64,000 nucleotides of DNA from Jimgerdemannia flammicorona (GCA_003990745.1 RBNI01000007.1:1-64000), one strand, 5' to 3'; counted from the stretch's first letter, positions 22,883 to 35,614 are shown. Numbers and translations are program-made. The notes: a model not told the origin generated them from the sequence alone.

Positions 22883-23940
22883 TACATAAAATAATATGAG
22901 AGAAGGTCAAGAAGAGGAAGAGACAGAGAGACCTAATGATAGACATAAAGAAGAGATCTATAACTAGGGCTAAAGAGAGCTTAAAAGAAGTAAGGATAAG
23001 TATTTGAGCTAGAAATATAGTAGAGAAACATAGAGAAAGTATAGTGAAAAGTAGAAAAGTAAGGAGACAATAGCTCTATAACAATTGTATACTTGATATC
23101 TAAGAAGAGAAGAAGGAGTATAAGATGAGAGCTAAGCTTAGGACAAAAAGATTATAGAGAATTTAAAGATAGGAGATATGTACAGAGTTCTGTTTAGAGT
23201 ATTAGATATAGCAAAATAAGAATAAATAATCAGAATAAAGAAGAATAAGCTGTAGAATATTTTAAAGAAGAAGAGGGATAAGGCTACTAGTACTATAATA
23301 GATGCTACTATACTGAAGAAGAAGAGATCTATAATACTGAGTGAGAAATATAAATAATTTAAAATAGATATATATATAAGTATAATTACAAATAAGTTGG
23401 CTATAGAGAAGCTGAGAGAGATAGATCTATATATTATTAGTAAGAAGTATTAAATAAGAGTATTGAGAGATGATGAACTGGTTGAGTAACTAATAGTTGA
23501 GATTTTGGTAGTATTTTTAAAGGAAGAGAGATATGAGATATATAGATACTGTATAAGATGCTAAACTGATAGTATCTACTAGAGAGTATAATGTTTTCTA
23601 ATAAAGATAAAGGTATAGATTACAGCTCAAGTAGAATCATAAAGAGAAGATAAAGGCCAAGAATGATAAGATAGTTGCTGAGATTCTGACTAGATCAGAT
23701 ACTAAGAAGATTGAGAAGAAGAAGGCAATTACTGAATATAGCCTAAACTTGGCTTAAGAGAAGATAAGTATAAAATTATAAAAAAGATGAAACTATAACA
23801 TATTTATAATTTTTTATAAATAGTATAACTAATATTATCTTACTGAATATATATAGTCTGAGAGAATCTGTGAGAAATTAAAATACTTTTACTTGGCTTA
23901 AAAGTTTGGAGATAGATCTCTATCTGATATATATCTCCTT
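22883..23940 (+). mobile_element. LINE-A copy A2, ORF1 end and ORF2 start
   Basis: Strongly mutated. At 23400-23560 the translation follows the C-terminal part of ORF1 of A5, for example the relic of V-E-I-L-G-I-F-L-E-E-E. At about 23815-23935 it follows the start of ORF2 (compare 40390-40510 of A4). The collinearity breaks at about 23940, where an inverted segment begins. Stops are dense in every frame. Confidence 0.7.
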
Positions 23941-24480
23941 TTGACTTTTTATTATCTCAAGTCCTGTCTCTATCTATATAAAAATCTAGAGGACTCTCTC
24001 CTATACTGTAATATCTTTTATAGACTCTTCTACTCAATATACTCCTCTAAATTTTAAGTTAATATGTTGATAGTATATTTCTCTTGAAAACTATATTAAA
24101 AATATTGAAAATTTATTATATATATAATCTAAGCAATAGCTAAGAAAGATATACAAGTATAATGTAACTAGCTTATCTCTCTCTATCAGTTCTGTCTAAT
24201 AATATATTCTGTACTATATTAAAGTTCTTACTTAGTACATTTATATCAGTCTTAGCAAATATATTAATTATACTTATAAAGTGTCTCTATCTATTCTACT
24301 TTATCTCTCCTAACTACTGGATAATAGTAAAAGCTTATAACTACTGACTTCTATCCTAGTCTTCTCTACTTTTCTCAAAATAAGTGATCACTTTAACTTC
24401 TAATCTTACAAAGTTCTTCTTTACTACTCTATATTTGAATTATTATCTAACTTTTCTAAACTACTATACTACTTTATTCC
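23941..24480 (-). mobile_element. Inverted LINE-A endonuclease segment
   Basis: Purine/pyrimidine bias flips here: the plus strand becomes pyrimidine-rich. Read on the minus strand it aligns with the ORF2 endonuclease region of A4 (about 40520-41050), including the relic of the G-G-D-F-N-M catalytic segment around 24215-24240. It continues the element sequence expected after A2 but in opposite orientation, so an inversion with a breakpoint near 23940 is the simplest reading. Confidence 0.6.
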
Positions 24481-24489
24481 CTCACTCAC

Positions 24490-27312
24490 TTCTATCTATT
24501 TAAATCTTCTTATAGAAGATATCTGGTTGGAGATAGGGAAGATGAGCTTTGTTGATAAGATTAAGGCTTAGAATATATCTGCAAAGCTAGATAGATAGCT
24601 GAGAAGAGAAAATATAAAGATGTCTACTATAGTGTCTGAAGAAGCTACTCTAGAGAATTAGAATAGTAGAGCTAATAAAAAAGTAGCTAAGAAAAAGAGA
24701 GAGACTACTGATATTAGTTTGAAAAAAAAATAAATTCAGATATAATAGCTAATAAGAGACCTGAGTTTACAAATAGCATAATATCTAGTAATTTGATAAA
24801 AGATATAATAAGTCTAGTAGTAGTCTTGTTACTTAAGAAAGTAGTATCAGAAGTCATAGTTATCTTATACTTTAGAGACTTTGTAGTTATAGTAAAGTTG
24901 GTTCTGAGGCTCTAATCTAATAGATAAAGAGAGCAGCTTAAGCAAAGTTTCTATAAGCTAGAAGGAGTAAAAGTGAGATTTGAAAAGGAGAGACTCATGC
25001 TGGAGATACTAAAGAAAAGAGTGATAGTCAGAGAGATAGTAGTCTAAAAAGTATGATGTTTAAAATTAGATTACTAGATGATCTAGCTAGCTGTAATAAG
25101 TATTTCTATAGTGAGAAAAGAGAAAGCAAGAAAACTAATTATAGATATAGTGAAGAATATAAAGATATAATTGATATCAGCTTCAGAGTATGAGAAGGAT
25201 AGAGTTTAGAACTAATAAAGTAGATATTAGAGTATAGCTAGTTGGAGAGTAGAACTAAAAAAAACAAAAGACTGACTAATAATATTAAAGAAAGGTCTAA
25301 TTAAGAATAAGGTATCAAGAATAAAAAGTTCTCAGAGGAGGAAAAAGACATACTAAAGACTTTAGAGAATTTTAAAAAAATAATAAAGTAGTATAGAGTA
25401 GTCTAGAAGAAATATAAGACTAGAATAGTTATAAGATTATTAATAGTAAGAGAGCATAACTAGATCAGACTACATAAGAGAAGACTCAGAAGAAATAAAG
25501 ATAGAAGGATCTTCTGATAGACTTAGTTAGAGAGTTAAAGATTATTAAGAGTATTGAAGAAACAGAAATAATAACCAGTATTTAGACTGGTAAGAAGATA
25601 GAACTAGGGGATAGAGACTTATTAAAGAAGGTAGTTCAGGCATAGAGTACTATGAAGAAGGCTGAGGTCTTACTTTTATATTGATTCTCAAATATAGATC
25701 TAGAGCACAAGCTGTAGGATATATCTAAGGAGTTCAGAGATAAGTTAATAGAGATAAGCACTATAAGAGATTAGAGAATATAAGAGTGGTTAGTAGATAT
25801 AGAGAAAAATGGAATTGGTAGTAAAAAATAGCTCTGATAGATACTGATATATATAGTGGCTAATGAGTTGTAGAGAGTTGACTTTAGAGTAATTAATAAG
25901 AGATATTGGGAGACTTCTTTGAGAGAAGCAAGAGTGATATACAAGCTATAGTAAGATCTAATAGTATCTTTACTAGAGATATATAAAATAAAATGGATAA
26001 ATATAAAAAAGATACTCTTCTGAAAATTATAGATAAGTATATAGTATATTTATAGAAACTAAGAAAGAGACTGATAAAATAGCAAATACTATATGAGAAA
26101 TATCAGATAATAATAGAGAAGCTAGACAGAGAGAACTGTTTAGAGAAAAAGTAGTACTGAATACTTAACAGAAGATAGAAGATAAACTGATGGTCAAAAG
26201 AAATAAAGATATAGTTGTAATATAGTAAATATAGAGCTATAAATTAATTGATATTCTTGTAAACCATTTTTTTTTATATATAGTATAATTAGAATCTCTC
26301 TTTGAATATAAATGATCTTAGAGAGACAGTCAGAAGGAGGGATAATTTCTCTTAGCTAAATAGACTAGAAGTAGATCTATTTTTACTAAAGAATATGAGA
26401 AATAATTGAGACTTAGATATATAGAAATGAATTCAAGAATAAGAAAGAGTAGTAATATGATAGGACAGAATAAATATACTTTTTATAAAGGAAAGGAGAA
26501 TATTATAAGAATTAAACATTCAGTTTAGGAGAGACTAGTGTTAGAGACTTGAAGGAGATAGAGATAAGACCTAATAGTGATCAGATCCTACTGCTATTTA
26601 ATAGAGAGAAAAGCTTATATATATTAGATTATTGAAATATAAGATTTAGTGGAGCTAATTGTAGCAAAGATTAATTTTATCTAGTAGAGAACTTCAAAAT
26701 AGTCTGAGATAAGAAAGTAGATAGAACTAATAGTAGAAGAAAACCATTTGAGAGAAGTAGTGGTCTGGAAATTTAAACAACTTGACTATCTTATAGATAT
26801 AAGCAGATAGAGCTAAAGTAATTACTAAGTATTTATATATTAAGTAGATAGACTTAGCTTAAGAATTAACTAGATTCTGACTATTGAGTACTAAAGAGAT
26901 AATATTTAGAAATTATTAGAAATTGAATAATGTCTCTAATTAGAATATTATAGCTTATTGGGATTAAAAATATTTAATAGTATAGAAAAGAGTCCAAATA
27001 TTAATATCTAAATTTTGTATTACTAAATGAGCCATTTATTATATGATCTTGAGTGGTAAATATTAGATCAAAGATTCTTACTTAAAGAGAAAGAAATCTT
27101 ACTATTAATAATTATTAATAAAGACTAAATACTTATACTTGCTATTTTGAAGTATGGAGATTGAGAAGAATTTATATGAAAGAGAGAGTATAATAAGTCT
27201 TAAATAGTTTAGAAAGATTCTTGAAGAAATGAACTAACTTGATAATGACTAAGAGAGTAGAGGAATTAAAGAGTGACCTAACTAATTAGAGATAGAGAAG
27301 CTAATATATAAG
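24490..27312 (+). mobile_element. LINE-A copy A3, ORF1 and endonuclease part of ORF2
   Basis: Starts with the basic N-terminal part of ORF1 (24500-24740, compare 38500-38600 of A4), continues through the ORF1 core (24760-25200) and C-terminus, and reaches the ORF2 start (about 26270) and endonuclease. The relic of the R-I-D-W-I-L-T segment is at about 26860-26890. RT and the 3' end are missing. It is one of the most AT-rich segments of the window and has no open frame. It ends where the telomere-like repeat of LINE-B begins. Confidence 0.7.
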
Positions 27313-27313
27313 A

Positions 27314-27344
27314 TTAGAGTTAGGGTTAAAAGTTAAAGTTAGGC
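27314..27344 (+). repeat. Telomere-like TTAGGG repeats at 3' end of LINE-B copy B1
   Basis: Five consecutive TTAGGG-like hexamers, with one extra G after the third. The second (27320-27325) is perfect; the others differ by one to three substitutions, mostly G to A as expected from RIP. Homology between the two LINE-B copies begins immediately to the right (27345), while sequences to the left are unrelated. On the element's sense strand the tail therefore reads CCCTAA. Confidence 0.7.
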
Positions 27345-27774
27345 TTTAAGTAAGAATTTACTTATTATAGAGAAGATAAGATATATCAGAGTAACAAATA
27401 GCAAAGACTCCTAAGATAAGAAAAGCAAAAAGAGCTGAGTGAAGTAAACAACTAGCTAAGAAGAATAAAACAAAGGCCAGAGAGATGACCACCCTATAGG
27501 CAGACTGAATAAACCATTTTATCATAGCTGTAAAGATAATAAATATGAAAAGCAAAGAAGAGAAATGCTAAGATATAATATACAAATACCTGGCACTAAC
27601 TACAGAGATAATATTGACAAAACATGAAATAACTAACATGAGATATATAACTCAATGTGTTCTCAAAAACAAGGGAAGCAACTGAGGTGAATGAGAGAAA
27701 GGATAGAAAGAAAGAAAATATATGATTGCTCAATCACCCAAGTATCTTTGTGATCTCAGTAAGATAAAACCTGA

Positions 27775-30760
27775 CTATAAGGTAGCTACCAGAATTATAC
27801 ATGGTATCAATAGCATGGTAGGCTGTCTCATAAAGAGTATGAAGAGGATAAGCATGAAGTTCCTCATGCCATTTATTACTAGTAAACCAATCAAGCTGAT
27901 CATTATAATCAGAATTATCTCAGAATATAGAATACAAACCATCAAGAAGACTGCACCTATGGAGATATCTATAATGAAACTTATCTTCACAGAAGCAGGA
28001 GCAGGGTTGGCCAAAGTAGCTATAGCACTATGAGAGCAGAATGCACAAGCTGGGGGGGAAAGAAGAGGGTGCAATCAGCTCCCCTAGACCATAAATAGCC
28101 TTTGGGGGTAATGTACCAAATAAGTGCCTGAGAGGAAGAAGCCCATTTCTGAAGTAACTGATCCTGGAGAAAAGACTAGAGAAAGAAGCAGAGTGAGTGA
28201 GTCTTGTGGACCTAGAGATAAAGGTCATAGTATCAGTTAAGGAAGTCAAGCCAAGAGGTCCAATACTAGAACTTATCAATAATAGAACTTAGGAGATATA
28301 TGACAAAACACTCACTAAGAGGACTAATAGAGTTGTTGCCAGACTTGCCACACTAATCCAGATGAGCTTGGAATATATTATAGAGGTCTGATATTTGACA
28401 AAGAAAGGAAGAGAGGCTAAGAATCAAACTACCAAGTAGAGGATGACTGGAAAACCTGACTGCCCAAGTGATAGTATTATCAAAGACTTGCTCAGGATAC
28501 TTTAATATCTGAAGCCCTGTGGTAGTAGCCAGATAGGAAGCTTATAGGAGGGGATAGCCATATTCCAGCTGAGACCTAAAGAAGGTATATATAATGATCA
28601 ACTAGACCATTAGTGACCAGAGGGAACTATGGGTATAGCAGAACCCAAGGGTCCATTCTACCTTTGCTACATTCTACAATATAAGTCTAATAAAGTCAAA
28701 CCCTTTATTAGTATATGGCATATCCAGATATACATAGGAGGGGGGTTGTAGGCAGGGCTTACCTTCAATCAGTATAGTATAGTTGGCAGAATCAATATAA
28801 TCACACTTCCTGGGATTGAGTTCTATACTATTCACTATAAGCTAATCCTTATAAAAGTCAACTATTCTCTACCCTTCTACAGTAGTATTGGGGGTAAGAG
28901 TGATATCATCAGCAAAGAAGAGCCCAAGAGAGAAGTTGTACTCCTTAAACTACTCATCAAAAGAGGTAGCAAGAGAGTCAATGAATATGTCAAAGAGCCA
29001 AGAAGAGAGAAGAGAGCTCTAGAAGAGACTACACTCAGTGGAGATCAGAGGAGTGATGAGGATATTAACAACCACCTGATAGGAATAGTGATTAAACAGA
29101 CATCAAATGATGCTAAGGAGAGCTGCATCAGTATCTCATGCCTCAAGTTGGGAAAGAATGATCTTAAGAGAGACTCTATCATACACCTGCAGGAGGTTAA
29201 GGAAGACATATCAGCTCTATCTCTTGGCCCATATCTCATATAAGAGTAAGACATAGAAGAGAGATAAGAAGCAGGTTCAGAAGCTATCTTAGTAGTGTGA
29301 TATTTCAGTCAGACTACTTCAGCTTTTGATATAATCTTTCAAATAATGCTCAAAGAGTCAGCAAAATATCTCAGTAAGAGTGATAGAGTGAAACCCATCA
29401 ATCATTCTGTATTTTCCCTTCTTTGGGATCAGGGAAATAATTATATAGTTCTAGTAGTACAGAGTCAGCCTCTAGACCATACATAACTAGAAGAAGAAGG
29501 ACAAGGCTTTTGACAGGCTACAGAGAGCATTATTCTCACCTACCATCATCTGAAGAATCCAGACATGCAAGGAGTCAGCCCCACAGGTCTTCATAAATGG
29601 ATAGCGACTGATGGTCCTCCAAACTGCAGATTGGTGAAACCAAGACTGCAGTTCAAGAGCTCCTATACTGAGGGAGAAGATATCTTCAGAGTTGTTAAGG
29701 TAGAGAAAAGTATTCAGCTGGTCAAAGATAGTGGTAAAATGAGAAACCACATCATCAAACACCAAGATAGCAGGAGACTGAGATTGGAGAGGGGCAGGGA
29801 GGATGGAGCAGTATACTTGCTTGAAACCATGAATGATATCAGAGACTGAAGATGCACTACAAAAAAGGTTCCACTATAGGAGTAGTGCTGCTCTGATCTC
29901 TCTGGTGTTATAAGAGTCTAGAATGTCCTCACAGATAGACTATAGACCAGAGATCAAAAGAGAGTCAAGGGAATCTACAAATTGCTGATAATCTTCCATA
30001 GAGCAAAAGCCAGCAATGTGATCTCAGACAGAGTAAATAGACCTGATAATGATATTAAAAATGATGTCTGCTGATTCCTGAAGATGAGCTTGAATGATCA
30101 AATCAGTCAGATATTTTACATAGTAATGGCAGATACTAGTCAAGGTAACAACCAGCAAGAGAGAGAAGAAAAAGGAGACAGTAAGAAGGGAGAGATAGTT
30201 GGTAGTAACAGAAGGGGTGGAGTAGGTGAGAGATGTATAGAGGGATATAGTGGCAAATACATAGTCAATACATATAGAGCCAGTCACCAGATTTAGGTGG
30301 TTCAATGATTGAGGTATCAATGATATCTATCTAAACTTGGGGACTAGAGTTGATGTCACCAAGGTGTGTACTAAAGTAGGTATTGATGTCAACAATCAAA
30401 AGAGCCTTACTCAGAAAGAGACTAGACCCAAGATCATAGAACCCACTAATAGGAAGTGAAGGGAGTGCATAGACCCTGATCAATACTAAGCTCTAAAACA
30501 TAAGCTGAATATGGAAGAGGTCAGTAGAGGACCCAGAAATGAGTAAGACAAAATGATTTGAAATGAGGACTATGAGACCACCATTTTGGTGATCCAAAAT
30601 TCTATATTATGCTTGGAGAGAAGATATGTGAATGAGTGAAGAGAGATGCAGCAGAATATACTATGTTTTACATAAGATAAAAATGTCAAGGGCAGGACCA
30701 ATCAACCAACTGAGTATATTGAACTTGTTCTAAGTTAGTCTATATACATTGAGGAACCTG
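27775..30760 (-). pseudogene. LINE-B ORF2: endonuclease and reverse transcriptase (B1)
   Basis: The endonuclease has a V-D-I-N segment (30379-30393; the usual GDFN/GDIN with Gly to Val) and S-I-C-I-D-Y-V-F-A (about 30247-30278), the region with a catalytic Asp. RT follows with an intact F-A-D-D-I box (28902-28916) and the relic of the G-L-F-Q-G-S-L-L-S-P motif (about 29005-29035, one Gln now a stop). The C-terminal part (27775-28280) is rich in Ser and hydrophobic residues. Stops and frameshifts are spread throughout. The motif wording differs from LINE-A, so this is another LINE lineage; I cannot name its clade. Confidence 0.72.
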
Positions 30761-31188
30761 ACTCTAATTGTGGACTAAGCACAGTAGTACTAACAGTGTG
30801 AGAAGTACTGGAAGAGGAAGCTTTGGTTTCTAAATCTATTGCTATGTCCCCAGTTATGACCACAACACCACTCACCTTTAAAGTAGGGCTGGCCAATAAG
30901 GAGGCAAGTGAGAAGAGGTCAAGGCTGAGTTCTGTAGCTCATGCCTTATAAAAGATTTATACCTCAGGCCTCTTTACAGTAACATCACCAGCTAGCTACC
31001 AGTCTCAAGAGTAGAAGGATTGGAGAACCCATACCTTCATAGCCTCTATTGCATGCTTATTTCAGGGAAGTGCAGGGTCCCAGGCTGAGAGTACAAAGAA
31101 CTCAAGCACTTTCATCTTCTTTTGAAATGCTATAACATAATTAAGGTACAAGAGGAATTTGATGATTAACACCAAAATATATAATATA

Positions 31189-32110
31189 TTAAAAACTTTG
31201 GACAACATTACAAGGATATTGTACAAGTTCTTTGATCTGCCTGATCATAAGATGGACAAATCTATCAATATAGATATGCTGCAGCCAGGCACCTCTCTCA
31301 GTCAGTGATAAATGAGAGATTAGCTTATGGGTTATGTGTAAAAGGGCCATAGCAGTAGTAGCTCTTTCTGTCTCGGGATAGACCTGGGTCCTATCTTTAA
31401 TAGAGATCTTCTTGACAGTAGTAGCATATAATTTGGGAGGGGGCAGAGGTAAAAGCAGGAGATAAAGATAGACCAGCAGCACTGGGTCCCACAGACCTAA
31501 CCTAGGGCACTAGTCTGAGAGCCTTAGCCTTATCCTTTTTAGGGAGTATGGCTTTAGCAACTTAAGGTACAGCTGTGGGAGTTGCCTTCTTTAGCAGTAC
31601 ACCAGACTATAATGTGGCAGCTTTAGTGACCTACTTGTCTGCTCACTTCTGGGTCTTCAACTATATGTTCATTGCAGGACTAGTAAGGGAGGGGATCAAG
31701 AACTTGGGGGGGGATGGATGTGGAAGAGGCAGCAGAGGTACTGCCCAAAGGACTACCAGTTGAAATTGAGATGATGAACACAGATTTCACAGTAAGCTAT
31801 ACCATCAGTAAGTATTGATCTTAACCTACTCCATTACTTGAGTCAATAGATCTAAGATCTGCTTCTTAATTATAGTTATCTCCATAGCCAGATCAGGGTC
31901 AGCTGAGAGACTGATATGAGCAGCTATTGAAGTCATATCCAAACTAGTATTTGGGTGACTATACTTATTTCAATTGAGGGACAGTGGTATGGAAGAGAAG
32001 GGTGAGTGCTGGGTATCATAGTCTAAATTAGAAGAGATTATGATCTCTTCATCATCTTCTATATTTTACAGAGAAGATAAATATACTAATATTGATCATG
32101 TATCTCCATA
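31189..32110 (-). pseudogene. LINE-B ORF1-like region (B1)
   Basis: Frames on the minus strand encode a Ser/Pro/Lys-rich segment followed by a region ending in D-R-T-Q-V-Y-P-E-T-E-R-A-T-T-A-M and a helical stretch (31189-31482). Position upstream of the endonuclease suggests ORF1, the RNA-binding protein of the element, but I see no zinc knuckle or named fold. B2 lacks this part, so no second copy supports the frame. Several stops. Confidence 0.45.
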
Positions 32111-32280
32111 TGACCTATACATTGCCATAAGGCTACCCTCACTGAAACTGAGAGAGAGGAGATTAATGCTTCAATACTCAGTATATTGAAAAGAGATGCC
32201 AAAGTATATAAAGAGACAGATAGTATTTAAGTGATCATTGATAATAGAAGAGATGGCCAATATTGCCAAAATAGGCAGAG

Positions 32281-32470
32281 GTGGGTTTGTTTATTTGTTT
32301 GAAATTGTGAAATATAGATTACATGACCTTTGGTTGTATAATGAAAAAATAATAAGATAAGGGATATTTATATCTAATGAGATGCTTAGCCTATCAAAGT
32401 CACTTCTTTTTTAATTTAAAATAGCTTCAGGCCATAAAGCTGAGTCTAGCCAAATTGGAAAATAATGTCA
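32281..32470. other. Spacer between LINE-B copies
   Basis: About 190 bp with no coding signal, lying between the 5' region of B1 and the telomere-like repeats of B2. It may be the 5' UTR of B1 or unrelated DNA; no second copy is available for comparison. Confidence 0.4.
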
Positions 32471-32487
32471 GAGGGTTAGGGTTAGAC
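32471..32487 (+). repeat. Telomere-like TTAGGG repeats at 3' end of LINE-B copy B2
   Basis: GAGGG, a perfect TTAGGG (32476-32481) and TTAGAC, about two and a half hexamers, in phase with the repeat at the B1 end. Homology to B1 starts directly to the right. The repeat number differs between the copies (about five against two and a half), as expected for a variable tail or target rather than fixed element sequence. Confidence 0.7.
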
Positions 32488-32904
32488 TTCAAGTAAGAAT
32501 TTATATATAGTAGAGAAGATAAGATATATCAGAGCAATAGACAGCAAAGACTCCTGAGATGAGAAAAGTAAAAAGAGGCTAGCAAAGTAAACAACTAGCT
32601 AAGAAGAACAAAACAAAGACCAGAGAGGTGAACACCCTATGGATGGACTGGATAAACTATTTTATCACAGCCATAAAGATAACAAATGCAGAGAGTAAAA
32701 GAAGAGAAGCTAAAATAAAATACACTAATGCCTGGTACCAACTACAGGAACAATATCAACACCCAAACACCAAACAATTAACATAAGATGTATAACTCAA
32801 TGTGCTCTCAACAACAGAGAAATCAACCAAGGTAAAAGAGGGGAGAGAAAGAAGTAAAGAAAATATACAATTGCTTGATCACTCAAGTATCTTTGTAATC
32901 TCAG

Positions 32905-35600
32905 TCAGGTAGAACCTGACTGCAAGGTGGTCACCAGAATTAAACATTGTATTGATAGCATAGTAGGCTGTCTTATTAAGAGTATATAGAGGGTAGACAT
33001 GAAGTTCTTCCTACCATTCATCACTGATAAACTAATTGAGCTATTCATCATGATGAGAATTACCTCAGAAGACAGAATATGAGCTATCAAGAAGACTGCA
33101 CCTGAGGAGATAGCCACAATGAAACTTATCTCTACAGGGGCAGGGGCAAGGTTGGCCAAGTTAGCCATAATGCCAGACAAGAGCAGAATGCACAAGCTAG
33201 GGGGGGAAGGAGAGGACATAGTTGGTACTCCTAGACTGCAAGCAGTCTTTGGGGGTGATATACTGAATGAGCACCTGGGAGGAGGAGGCCCATTTCTAGA
33301 GCAACTAGTCTCAGAGGAATGACTAGAGGAAGGAGCAGAGCAAGCAAGTGTTGTGGACCTAGAGACAAAGGTCCCAGTACTAGTCAAGGAAGTCAAGCTA
33401 AGAGGTCTATTGCTAGAACTTGTCAATGATAGAACCCAGGAGATGCATAACAAAGTGCTTGCTAAGAGAGCCAATGGGGTTGTTGCCAGACAAGCTACAC
33501 CAATCCAGATAGGCTTGGAATATGTAGCAGAGGTTCAATATATGATAAAAGAAGGAAGGGAGGCCAAGAATTGAACTTCCAAGCAAGGAACAGCCAGAGA
33601 ACCAGACTGTCCAAGTAATAGCATCATCAAAGACCTACTTGGGATGCTTCAACACCTGAAGCCCTGTGGTAGTAGCTGGATAGGAAGCTCGTAGGAGGAG
33701 AATGCCATATTCCAGCTGAGGCCTAATGAAAGTACATATAATGGCCAGCTTGACCATTAGTGACCAGAGAGGACCATAGACATGGCAGAACCCAAGAGTT
33801 TATTCTGCCTTTACTACATTCTGTAACACCAGACTGACAAAGTCAAATTCTTTATTAGTATATAGTATACCCAGGTATACATAGAAGGGGGTCACAGGCA
33901 GGGCTTGTCCCCGATCTGCACAGTATAGTTGGCTGGGCCAACATAATACACTTCTTGGAGTTGAGTTCTATATTATTCACCGAGAGCCAATCTTCACAGA
34001 AGTCAATCATCCTCTATCCTTCCATGGTAGTGTGGTGGGTAAGGGCAATATTATCAGTAAAGAAGAGCCTGAGGGGGAAGTCATACTACTTAAACTGCTC
34101 ATCAAAGGAGGTGGCAAGGGGGTCAATAAAGACATCAAAGGCCAGGGGGAGAGGAGAGAGCCCTGAAAGAGACTGCACTCAGTAGGGACCAAAGGGGTAA
34201 CAAGGTTGTTAACAACTACTTGATAAGAACAGTGATTGAATAAGTTGTAAATAATGCTAAAGAGGGCCACATCAGTACCTTGTGCCTCAAGTTGAGAAAG
34301 AATGAGTATGAGGGAGACTCTATCATATATCTGCTGGAGCTCAAGAAAGACACAGTGGCCCTACTCCTTGGCCCACATCTTGTGCAAAAGCAAGATATGG
34401 GAAAGGGATGAGAAGCAGGTTCAGAAGCTATCTTGGCAGCATGACATTTCTGTCAGGCTGCTTCAACTCTTGATATAACCTTCCAAACACTACTCAAAGA
34501 GCCTATGAAATATTTCAGTGAGAGTGATAGGGCAAAACCCATCAATTGTTCTGGATTCCTCCTTTTTGGGAACCAGGATAATGATAGTAGAGTTCCAGTA
34601 GCAGAGAGTGAGCCCCCAAACCACACATATCTGGAAGAAAAAGGACAAGGCTTTGGACAGACTACATAGAGCATCCTTCTCACCTGCCATCACTCAAAGG
34701 ATCCAGACATACAAGGAGTCAGCCCCACAAGCCTTAGAGAGGAGATAGCTGCAGATGCCCTCTAAACTATAGATTGGTCAAATCAAGACTGCAGTTCAAG
34801 AGCACTCACACTGAGGAAAAAGATATCCTCAGAGTCATTGAGGTAGAGGGAGGCATTCAGTTGACTGAAGATAGTGGTGAAATGAGCAACAATATTATCA
34901 AAAACCAAGACAACAGGGGAGTGAGATTGGAGAGACATAGAGGGGGTGGAGCAGTATACTTGATTGAAACCACAGATAGCATCAGAGACTGAAGATGCAC
35001 TGTGAAGAAGGTTCTGCTAAGGGAGTGGCACTGTCTTGATCTCTCTTGCATCATATGAGCCAAGAATATCCTTACAGACTAACTGTAGACCAGAGGTCAA
35101 AATAGAGTTGAGAGAATCTCCAAACTGCTGGCGATCTTCCACAGAATAAAAGCCAGTAATGTGGTCTCAAATAGAGTAAATGGTCTTGATAATGATATTG
35201 TAAATAATATCTACTGATTTCTGAAGATGAGCTTGAATGACCAGATCAGTCAGGTATCTTGCAGAGTAGCAATAGATATCAGCCAGAGTGGCAACCAGCA
35301 AGAGAAAGAAGGAAAAGGAGACAGTGAGGAGAGAGGGGTAGTTGGTAGTGACAGGAGGAGTGGTGCAGGTGAGATATGCATAGAGAGATGTGGTGGCAAA
35401 CATATGGTCAATGCATGTAGATCCAGCTACCAGGGTCTGGTGGTTCAATGACCACATCATCAGAGAGGTGTCGATGATATCCATCTGATCCCTAGGACCA
35501 GAGTTGAAACCAAGATGAGCACCAAAGCAGATATTGATGTTACTGATCAAAAGGGCCTTACCCAGAAAGAGACTAGATATAAGATTACAGAATCCACCAA
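32905..35600 (-). pseudogene. LINE-B ORF2, endonuclease end to C-terminus (B2)
   Basis: The endonuclease catalytic segment reads S-N-I-N-I-C-F-G (35530-35544 and on; Gly-Asp changed to Ser-Asn), and S-T-C-I-D-H-M-F-A follows (about 35391-35423). The RT frame has I-D-G-F-C-P-I-T-L-T-E (about 34520-34553), Y-D-R-V-S (about 34310-34325) and F-F-T-D-N-I (34047-34061), where both Ala and the second Asp of the FADD box have changed, so catalysis is lost. A 189-codon stop-free stretch (32905-33474) covers the C-terminal region, Ser/Pro-rich and then hydrophobic. In this copy the RT is certainly dead; B1 keeps the box. Confidence 0.72.
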
Positions 35601-35604
35601 TAGG

Positions 35605-35614
35605 AAGAGACAGG
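35605..35614 (+). repeat. Left target-site duplication of element H
   Basis: AAGAGACAGG, repeated exactly at 37571-37580. In B1 the uninterrupted LINE-B sequence runs through the equivalent point (about 30450), confirming that H inserted into B2. Confidence 0.85.

Larger units (their letters stand above)
27345..32280 (-). mobile_element. LINE-B copy B1
   Basis: A minus-strand non-LTR retrotransposon of about 4.9 kb, unrelated in sequence to LINE-A. From right to left: an ORF1-like region (about 31190-32110), an APE-type endonuclease (about 29950-30750), reverse transcriptase (about 28700-29760), a C-terminal region, and a 3' end at telomere-like repeats. Homology to B2 covers 27345 to about 31165; the part to the right is assigned to B1 because reading frames continue. 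The 5' boundary is approximate, and the element may reach to 32470. Numerous stops. Confidence 0.78.
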
